From the NCBI RefSeq assembly GCF_004331435.1, contig NZ_SJKA01000003.1:186001-250000 (forward strand): a DNA stretch of 64,000 nucleotides, given 5' to 3'. How positions within the stretch are numbered: the stretch's first letter is position 1; each line of letters starts with the position of its first letter. Position numbers and translations under genes: made by a program. Below are positions 57,293-64,000 of this stretch, piece after piece. The notes under the pieces are model-generated. The model saw nothing but the letters and a program-made list of their open reading frames with translations. It was not told where the DNA came from and made no database searches. This stretch comes from Kribbella sindirgiensis. GTDB lineage: Bacteria; Actinomycetota; Actinomycetes; Propionibacteriales; Kribbellaceae.

Positions 57293-58033
57293 CTGGCGCC
57301 TCCGCCCAATCCTGGATCCCTTAGCCAGGACGACTGTCCTAGACCATGGACTCAACGGATGCCGCAGCCAACGTTTCTGTGGCCACGTCAGATTCGACCA
57401 CCATGACGCGAGGTAGCTGAGGTTGACGACAGCTTGTTCGCCAAGACGCCGTCTGCGTGTTAGTAGCCTCCAATCACGCGTCGATGACGCGCAGTCCGCG
57501 CCGAGTGCGACCGATGGGACTGGTGAGATGCCGGCACCGGCGTTCTTTCTCGGCACGATCAGGGTGCCCGACGCACGTCTATCCACTGTCCGGTCGCGTC
57601 TCTGGAGCGCCTGCCTGCGGATAGGATCTCCGGTAGCTAGCGGCGCTGTGAGAGGAGCAGGACCGCGAGTACTCCGTGCTCGTCCAGCCGAGGTCCTTCA
57701 GTCGGTGCTGGCCGTCCATCATCCTGGAGTCGAGGCGCCACAGGTGGTCCGCTCGTGTGATGCTGTCGCGAGTCACGAAGCGCCTGACCAAGCCCCAACA
57801 CGAGCTGACGAACCAGCGATCCAGAATCCGCGATGCGTGGGGCGATCACAGCTCTGTGGTCCCGGCTGGCGATAGCGATGCCAAATGCGGGACGCGGCGC
57901 ACCGTCCCACCCAGTTCCCCGAGCACTACCGACGGCTCCGCAACCATCAGCGAACGTGATCCTCACCGCCGATGACTGCAGCCCATCACCAGACTCTTGC
58001 TGAGCTCACGACTCTACATTCTGTGGAACACAG
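57293..58033. other. Gap of about 740 bases with no convincing gene
   Basis: Several minus-strand frames exist (for example 57579-57791 with ADHLWRLDSRMMDGQHRLKD, and 57637-57966) but they overlap each other in different frames and none has a good start and codon pattern. The base composition is mixed. The stretch is probably decayed toxin/immunity or mobile-element sequence left between RHS cassettes; I cannot identify it. Confidence 0.45.
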
Positions 58034-58507
58034 TCATATCGCTTTGATATCCAGCACTAATGATTCGAAATCCACTCCGCCGACGCCGTCACTACAATGT
58101 AGTCGAACAATGCCATCCGGTTGCGGATCGATCAGAATCCCTGCATTCCCAATCCAGGCGTGCGTGACGCCGGTACCATCATCCCAGCTATTCCAAATTC
58201 TGACATTCCCCTCGAGGTTCGCAGCTTTGGCGGTCCGGCGCTGTGGAACAATTTCTACGGCGAATGGCGAAGGAGCGCTGTCGATCCATACGATTGCTTT
58301 CGACAGTAGGCGGCCATTGATCCGCAGGTCCACACCGCGAGCTGACAAACTGATGCCGTGGCGCACGGTAGTCGAGGCACGAACGACCGCAATGTCTACC
58401 CGCTGGATGTCTGGTGGAACAGCCCATTCATACGACATGTGAGCCGTATTGCCATCCACGTCGATCGGACGCCCGTCCGATCGTAGGAACCGGTCACCTA
58501 ACGTCAC
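58034..58507 (-). CDS. Probable immunity protein of the RHS nuclease toxin
   Basis: A 157-residue protein starting 9 bases after the RHS stop with a GTG. It is beta-rich in appearance: GNTAHMSYEWAVPPDIQRVD, LSARGVDLRINGRLLSKAIV, GNVRIWNSWDDGTGVTHAWI. I recognise no named immunity family. The place directly after the toxin tip is the standard position for the cognate immunity gene, which is the basis for the call. Confidence 0.65.
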   Translation of the reverse strand: MTLGDRFLRSDGRPIDVDGNTAHMSYEWAVPPDIQRVDIAVVRASTTVRHGISLSARGVDLRINGRLLSKAIVWIDSAPSPFAVEIVPQRRTAKAANLEGNVRIWNSWDDGTGVTHAWIGNAGILIDPQPDGIVRLHCSDGVGGVDFESLVLDIKAI

Positions 58508-58516
58508 TGCATCACC

Positions 58517-61500
58517 TTAATATCCTGGGAACCTGAATGGGTCAATGGCAGCATGATCCTGTGGCCACCGGGGCACAAAATTTGTCCCACCGTCTCGGTA
58601 TGGTACAGGTTCATGGCTCAATTCCATCGATTCCTTTCCCCCCTTGTCGGCGTTGAAACGCCGGGGAGCCGAGCCCCGTTGCATGCGGTCGAGGTTGTCC
58701 TTGCTCCATCGCTGGTCCGCTCCAGGCTTCGCCGCCTCGTTCTTCCAATAGCGTCCGCGAACGGTGGTCCAGGACGGAGAGTTCCCTGCTTGCGTCGGAT
58801 TGTAGACCGGGTCACCGACACGCCAGGGGCGGGCGCCACCATTGAAGAATTGGAGTCCAGGCGCAGATTCTGGAACCACTGACGTCCCAGGGGTGCAGCC
58901 GCACGGCGCTTCGACGGCCTCGGCCGGCGCCCGCCCGCTGCGTCCGCCCCTCCCGGTCTCGATAGTGCCGCGACCGGCAACGCCTCCGACTTGCGGAGGG
59001 CCAGGTTCTCCACCGCCGCAGTCGGCGGACTCACAAATCTCGATACCGTTAAACCAGTTGTAGTTGCCGGTGGATGCGACGTTGGAGATGACGGATCCGG
59101 CGGTGTCGAGGGCCGTTTGATATTGCTGGTTGGACCAGTCGGCGGTTTCGTCGGTCAGGTCGCCTTCGGAGGTGACGACGGTGGCCGGTGTTGTGGGGTC
59201 GCCTGGGCAGAGGGCCGGGTTGCCGTTCGCGCAGACAGGGTCACCAGGCGGCGGCTGACTGATTGTCTTGGCGTCCTGCTCGAGGTCTTCGCGTTCCTTC
59301 TTGACCTTCTTCTTCAGCTGGCACTGGGCATCGCACCTCGGCGGGGGCTTCTGTTTGCAGCTGGCCGACTTGCATTTCGGCTCACAGTTCCGTTTGCACG
59401 TGCCGTCGCCGTCGCCGGGGTCTCCGTCGCCGTCGCAGCCCTTCTTGCATCCGCCGTCTCCGTCACCGTCTCCCGTTTCACAGGTTCGGGTTGTCGGTTT
59501 ACATGGATTGCAGGAATTAGTCTTCTTGCAGTCCGGCTTGTCATCGTACGGATCACAGGTGAGGCCGTACTGCGGATAGATCTCCGGGCCACTGATCGGC
59601 TTTTTCGGATCGTGGTAGCAGTGGCTGTCGGAGCCGCCGGGATCGTCGTACAGGTGACCGTCGGGGTCGTTGAACGTGAGTGGGTTGCCGCCTGCGTAGG
59701 CATACAGGTTGAGCGTCGAGCTGGCCGTGCCGGCGTTGTACGACACCGTGTCTCGGGTGTTGAAGGTTCCGGTTGATGGGTTGTACCAGCGGGCTCCTTG
59801 GTTGATGTCGCCGGAGCGGGGGTCGGTCCAGTCGCCTTGGTAGCCGATGCGGTATTTGAGGCCGGTGGCGTTGGTGGAGTTGCCGAAGGGGTCGTAGGTT
59901 CGGGTGTCGGGCAGACCGGTGCCGAGCGTGGTGTCGGCGGGGTCGAAGCCTGCGATGACGTCGCCGTGGCGGTCGGCCAGGACGAGGCGTTTGGTGGTGT
60001 CGTAGCCGACGGACAGCAGTCCGTCGGACGCTCCGCGGCCGAAGAATTGGGTGCCGTCGGAGACGACCTCGTCGCTGAAGCCGTCGTAGCGCATCCGAGC
60101 GGTGCCCGCCTGGACGGGGCGGTCGAGGGCGTCGTAGGTGAAGTCGCGGTCGGAGCGGGTGATCATCCGGTCGAACGCGTCGAAACTGAACGCCTCATTC
60201 GTCGTGCCGGTGGTCTGCGTCAGCAACGCGCCACGGGGTGAATAGGTGTAGGTCGAGGTGCCGTCGTTCAGGAGCCGGTTGCGTTCGTCGTACGACGCCA
60301 GCGCCGTGCCCGCCTTGATCCGGTTGGAGTTCGCGTCCCACCCGTACGCGGTGGTGGTAGTTCCCTTCGTCCAGGACGTGAGCCGGCCGAGCTGGTCGTA
60401 GGCGTAGGTGTTGTTCCCGGCGCCGGCGACGCCGGTGGTGTTCTTCGAGGTGATGTTGTTATCGGCGTCGTACCCGTACGTGATCGAGGAGATCGACGTT
60501 GTCCCGGCTTTGAGTACGTCGGAGTTCATCCGGCCGTAGGCGTCGTACCCGATGGTGCGGATCCGCGAAGAGCCGTAGTCGATCGTGGCCAACTGCCCGG
60601 CGGCGTTGTAGCCGAGCGTCTGCAGAACCCGGGTGACCGGATCGGTGGCGGTTGCCGGACGACCGTTCACGTAGGTGAAGTCGGCGGTTCCGGCGGCGTC
60701 GATGCGTTGCGTGAGCTGACCGTCGGGGTCGTAGCCCTGCGTCGAGGTGCCGGAGGGTCCGTCGGCGCGCAGGAGCATGCCTCGGTCGTTGTAGGTGTAG
60801 GTGTTGACGCCGTCGAGCGCACTCGACGTCGCGAGCCGCCCGGCCAGGTCGTAGGTCAGGTTGCGCGCTGCGGTCGGCGCCTCCGCGTTCGCTCCGGTCT
60901 CGGTCTCGAGCCGCCCAGCCGCGTCGAAGATTCGCGTCCGCTGCACCCCGCCCGGGGACAGCAACGAGACCGCGTTGCCAGCAGCGTCATAGGACGCGGT
61001 CCAGGTGCGGTCGGTCAGTGCGGGATGCGCCGTGGTGGACGGTTCGATGACCTTCTCGGGTAGCCCGAGGGTGTTGACGGTGTAGGTCGTCGAGTTGCCG
61101 CGGCCGTCGGTGTAGCGGGTCCGGTTACCTGCGGCGTCGTACCCGTAGGAGACGCCGACCTGCTCGGTCGCCGACACCGGATCCACCTGCGAGGTCAACC
61201 GCCCAACAGCGTCGTAGGTGTACGTCGACGCACGGTTCCCGGACGCGGGTGTCGACGAGACCAGGTTGCCGTCCAGGTCGTACCCGAGCACTGTGGTCCC
61301 GAGCGCGACGTTGGATGCGTTCAGGGTCTTCGACGCGACCAGTTGTCCGGCCTTGTCGTACGTCGCAACGCTGCTGCGACTCATCGCGTCGGTGGAGACC
61401 ACCTGCCGCCCGGCATAGTCGTACCCCAGCTGGGTGACCACGTTGTTCGGGTCGGTGGACTTGGTGAGCTGCCCGAGCGAGTCGTAGCTGCTCAGCGCGA

Positions 61501-64000
61501 CCGCACCCGACGGCGACTGGGCACTGATGACGTTGTCCAGGTCGTCGTAGGCCAGCCGGGTGACGAAGTTCGCCGCGGTCGGCTTCCGCTCCACATCGGT
61601 GGAGGTGACGACCCGGTCGAGGTCGTCGTAGGTGTACTTCTTCACTGCGCCCAGCGGGTCGGTGGTCGACTCGACGTCCCCGTTCGGGGTGTAGGTGATC
61701 TTGGTGATCGCCCGCTCGTCGTTGGTCTTCCCAGGCGCGTCGACCTCGATCTGCCGGTTGAGGTGATCGTAGGTGAACCGGGTCGCGTTCCCGCGCTCGT
61801 CGACCTGCTGCAGCAGGTTCCCGACCACGTCATAGCTGAAGCTGGTCTTCGGCGTCACCGCCGTACCACCCGGTGGGGTGTACGACGGAGCAGTCACCTC
61901 GACAGTGCGGCCGAGCTTGTCGAACGTCGACTTCACCACGTTCCCGAGCGCGTCCTTCGACGAAGTCGCCTGCCCGAACGCGCTATACCCGACCATCGCA
62001 GTCGGCTGCACGTCCGCCGCCGCGCCGCCGTCCTGTTCGGCCTTCACCTTCGGCGCGACCGTCTTGATCAGCCGCCCGAGTTCGTCGTTCACATACGTCG
62101 AAGTGAAGTCCGCCTTCACCGCACCACTCGCGTTACCGCGCGGCGTCGTCATCGACGTCGCCAGCCCCCGCTGGTCGTACGTCCACGACGTCGTCATCGC
62201 ACCCGAGGTGTTCTCGACCGTCTGCGACACCCTCCGCCCGGCCACATCAAACACATAACTGGTCGCCTCGGTCACCGTCGTCGGCCCAGCCAGCGTGGCA
62301 TTCGACCAGTTACCGGTGTTCTCCGTGCGAGTCACATTGCCGGCCAAGTCATGGACATAAGTCGTCTTGCGCTGCAGACCCGCCGGATCGAGTGTCTGCG
62401 ACGAGACCCGCCCCGCGGCATCGATCACGTACGTCGTCGTCGACTTGCCGTTATCCGTAAGCGCCGTGGTCCGGTTCCCCGCGCCGTCATACGTGTTCTG
62501 CTCGAGCATGTACGGCCGCGTCGACCCGTCGGGGTCGTGGAATCCCTCGAGCTTCTTGGTCTTGAGTGTGTCGTCGAGGTTGTAGTCGTAGGTCACCAGC
62601 CGGCCCATCGCGTCGACCTCGGCCCGCTTGCGTCCCGCCAGGTCGTACTGCGTCTTCGACCGGACCGCGTAGTCGATCCCCTCCCGCGGCCCGTCGACCG
62701 GCGGGTTGTTCGGGTCGGCCGGGAGGTTCATGTCCCAGACCTCGGTCGGCGTGTTCAGATCGGAATACTTGTACTCGAACCGGTTCCCGTTCGCGTCCTC
62801 CGACCACGTCCGGTTCCCCGCATCGTCGTACCCCTGCTGCGACAGCTTGCCATCGGCATCCACCGTCGACGCCAGCCGGTTGCGGTCGTCATAGGTCAAC
62901 GTCGTGACCCGCGGCTCGTCCGACGTCTTCAAGTCCCTCGACGTAGTCCTCACCACGTTGCCGTCGGCGTCGTACTCGATCTCGGCCTTCTGCTGGTGCT
63001 GCTCCCCCGTCACCGCGTCCGTCGTCACCGGACCCGTGATCGCCGTGACCCGCGACATCTTGTCGTAGTCGTACGTCGTGACCACACCGCTCGGGTACGT
63101 GTCGGAGACCTGTGTCTCGGTCTTCTTCCGGCCGACCTCGTCGTAGGTGTACTTCGTGACCAGCCCCGATGGTGCGGTCGTCTGGACGAGCTCGCCGTAC
63201 TGGTCGTACAGGAACTGCGTCACCGCCGTCGTCGACGCATTCACCTTCACCGACTCGGTCTTCAGCAAACCCGGCGGCATCGCCTTCCCATCCGGACCGA
63301 GCTGCACACCATCGGTGTACGTGTAGAGCTTGACGCCGCCGTCCGGGCTCACATCGGAGGCCACGTCACCATATGTCGTCAGGTTCGAGTACCGCTTGTA
63401 CGTGTCGTCGGTCGCGCTGGCCGACCGCCCATCGCGCGAGGTGGCCAGCTTGTCCCACCGCGGATCAAGCGCCGGCCAAGCATCGTCGCCGTGGTAGGTC
63501 GTGTACGCCGTATGGCAATCGGTCCCGCCCGCGCCACGACAGGTCTTCGTCGACGTCACGTTGCCGCGATCGTCGTAGGTCATGCTGACCTCGCCACCCA
63601 TCTCACTGGTGACCTTGGTGAGCTGGCCGGTCTTGTCATGGGTGTAGCTGCGAATCGCGTACCCGGTATCAGGCCAATGCTGCGTGGTGCCCGCTGTCGG
63701 GGGCTGGCTTGTGTCCTCGCCGAGCGGCCGGCCGGTACGCCGCAGCCAGCCGCCGAGCAGGTCGTACTCGTAGACGTAGTCGCTGTTGTTCGGGCCCGTC
63801 ACGTGAACCACGCGGGACTTGGCGGCCTGGCTGGTCGAGCCGTTGCGGAGCTCCGGGGTGCCGACGGTCCAGGCTCCACCGTTCTCGTCGACGTACCTCT
63901 GGACCCGGTCGCTGGCCGGGTTGTACTCGATCTCGGCGGTCGTGCGACCACCCGCAGACGTGATCGAGGACAGTTGATCGGCCGCGTTGCGGCCCTGCTG
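58517..64000 (-). CDS. RHS/YD-repeat polymorphic toxin with HNH-like nuclease tip (5' end beyond window)
   Basis: At least 1,827 residues; the frame is open to the window edge, so the N-terminus (export signal, early repeats) is missing. Dozens of YD repeats are visible, such as TYDDRGNVTSTKTC, TYDEVGRKKTETQV and GYDAYGRMNSDVLK, which form the shell that encloses the toxin. The RHS core ends in YQGDWTDPRSGDINQGARWY and NPSTGTFNTRDTVSYNAG. A linker rich in Asp, Gly and Cys pairs follows, then the pre-toxin part and a ~110-residue tip (58520-58855): PWRVGDPVYNPTQAGNSPSW ... SMELSHEPVPYRDGGTNFVP, RWPQDHAAIDPFR. The ELSHEP and HAAIDP His residues suggest an HNH/LHH-type nuclease. Delivered to neighbours or used in competition, by family. 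Confidence 0.9.
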   Translation of the reverse strand, partial: QQGRNAADQLSSITSAGGRTTAEIEYNPASDRVQRYVDENGGAWTVGTPELRNGSTSQAAKSRVVHVTGPNNSDYVYEYDLLGGWLRRTGRPLGEDTSQPPTAGTTQHWPDTGYAIRSYTHDKTGQLTKVTSEMGGEVSMTYDDRGNVTSTKTCRGAGGTDCHTAYTTYHGDDAWPALDPRWDKLATSRDGRSASATDDTYKRYSNLTTYGDVASDVSPDGGVKLYTYTDGVQLGPDGKAMPPGLLKTESVKVNASTTAVTQFLYDQYGELVQTTAPSGLVTKYTYDEVGRKKTETQVSDTYPSGVVTTYDYDKMSRVTAITGPVTTDAVTGEQHQQKAEIEYDADGNVVRTTSRDLKTSDEPRVTTLTYDDRNRLASTVDADGKLSQQGYDDAGNRTWSEDANGNRFEYKYSDLNTPTEVWDMNLPADPNNPPVDGPREGIDYAVRSKTQYDLAGRKRAEVDAMGRLVTYDYNLDDTLKTKKLEGFHDPDGSTRPYMLEQNTYDGAGNRTTALTDNGKSTTTYVIDAAGRVSSQTLDPAGLQRKTTYVHDLAGNVTRTENTGNWSNATLAGPTTVTEATSYVFDVAGRRVSQTVENTSGAMTTSWTYDQRGLATSMTTPRGNASGAVKADFTSTYVNDELGRLIKTVAPKVKAEQDGGAAADVQPTAMVGYSAFGQATSSKDALGNVVKSTFDKLGRTVEVTAPSYTPPGGTAVTPKTSFSYDVVGNLLQQVDERGNATRFTYDHLNRQIEVDAPGKTNDERAITKITYTPNGDVESTTDPLGAVKKYTYDDLDRVVTSTDVERKPTAANFVTRLAYDDLDNVISAQSPSGAVALSSYDSLGQLTKSTDPNNVVTQLGYDYAGRQVVSTDAMSRSSVATYDKAGQLVASKTLNASNVALGTTVLGYDLDGNLVSSTPASGNRASTYTYDAVGRLTSQVDPVSATEQVGVSYGYDAAGNRTRYTDGRGNSTTYTVNTLGLPEKVIEPSTTAHPALTDRTWTASYDAAGNAVSLLSPGGVQRTRIFDAAGRLETETGANAEAPTAARNLTYDLAGRLATSSALDGVNTYTYNDRGMLLRADGPSGTSTQGYDPDGQLTQRIDAAGTADFTYVNGRPATATDPVTRVLQTLGYNAAGQLATIDYGSSRIRTIGYDAYGRMNSDVLKAGTTSISSITYGYDADNNITSKNTTGVAGAGNNTYAYDQLGRLTSWTKGTTTTAYGWDANSNRIKAGTALASYDERNRLLNDGTSTYTYSPRGALLTQTTGTTNEAFSFDAFDRMITRSDRDFTYDALDRPVQAGTARMRYDGFSDEVVSDGTQFFGRGASDGLLSVGYDTTKRLVLADRHGDVIAGFDPADTTLGTGLPDTRTYDPFGNSTNATGLKYRIGYQGDWTDPRSGDINQGARWYNPSTGTFNTRDTVSYNAGTASSTLNLYAYAGGNPLTFNDPDGHLYDDPGGSDSHCYHDPKKPISGPEIYPQYGLTCDPYDDKPDCKKTNSCNPCKPTTRTCETGDGDGDGGCKKGCDGDGDPGDGDGTCKRNCEPKCKSASCKQKPPPRCDAQCQLKKKVKKEREDLEQDAKTISQPPPGDPVCANGNPALCPGDPTTPATVVTSEGDLTDETADWSNQQYQTALDTAGSVISNVASTGNYNWFNGIEICESADCGGGEPGPPQVGGVAGRGTIETGRGGRSGRAPAEAVEAPCGCTPGTSVVPESAPGLQFFNGGARPWRVGDPVYNPTQAGNSPSWTTVRGRYWKNEAAKPGADQRWSKDNLDRMQRGSAPRRFNADKGGKESMELSHEPVPYRDGGTNFVPRWPQDHAAIDPFRFPGY
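59045..60324. repeat. Duplicated RHS core-end and linker, copy 2 (in the full gene)
   Basis: Counterpart of 55985-57192. Identity is highest from about 59665 to 60324 (end of the RHS core), then drops in the Cys/Asp/Gly linker and rises again over the pre-toxin part. Differences in the core part are few and mostly synonymous-looking (e.g. GTTCGGCA... vs. rearranged single bases). Confidence 0.85.

Noticed and set aside
57579..57966. Minus-strand frames in the gap between RHS cassettes
   Set aside because: Two overlapping frames compete, neither with a good start or a recognisable domain; left as decayed sequence.

Overview
The window is chromosomal DNA from a GC-rich actinobacterium. The mycothiol-type DinB folds, GuaB3, RsdA/SigD pair, His-tailed GroEL, frequent GTG starts and many ATGA/GTGA/TGATG gene overlaps all fit Actinomycetota. 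A Propionibacteriales member such as Kribbella is my best guess, from gene content only. The right end cuts through a large RHS gene, so the contig continues.

Layout: 0-6.2 kb holds a NmrA oxidoreductase/DinB pair with a divergent TetR regulator and a perfect operator between them, a nuclease-like protein, an ArsR regulator and guaA. 6.3-7.0 kb is a lone Abi/HEPN gene. 7.0-11.2 kb is a tightly coupled bioA-bioF-bioD-P450 operon. 11.3-13.5 kb carries a zeta-toxin-like gene with an acidic partner, flanked by three tiny Lys/Gly-rich proteins. 13.5-15.8 kb holds a MiaA-like gene and the bioB-bsaP pair. 16.3-21.8 kb has a cholesterol-oxidase-like GMC protein coupled to a succinate-semialdehyde dehydrogenase, a TPR protein and a DinB-fold protein. 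22-30 kb has guaB3 and guaB, with an inserted AAA ATPase/DUF4276 cassette (probable phage defence), then rsdA-sigD. 31-33 kb is groES-groEL under two CIRCE operators. 38-43.4 kb is the tRNA t6A operon (tsaD, rimI, tsaB, GNAT-tsaE fusion) with alr. 44-47 kb holds accessory genes (GH12 enzyme, META lipoprotein, a decayed gene). 47.1-52.9 kb has nnr, acpS, a LacI/GH67 alpha-glucuronidase pair and coaA.

The housekeeping order (guaA, choD-like, guaB3, guaB, rsdA, sigD, groEL, groES, tsaD, rimI, tsaB, tsaE, alr, nnr) matches the order I recall for M. tuberculosis Rv3396c-Rv3433c, so much of the window is an ancient actinobacterial core with accessory insertions.

54-64 kb is an RHS polymorphic-toxin locus: a long RHS gene ending in an HNH-like nuclease tip, its likely immunity gene, and a displaced second C-terminal cassette. 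That cassette repeats the end of the RHS core and the Cys-rich linker, lacks its own start, carries a different (ADP-ribosyltransferase-like) tip and is followed by up to three small immunity-type genes. This looks like a toxin-switching locus and is, with the AAA/DUF4276 cassette and the P450-containing biotin operon, the most interesting content here.
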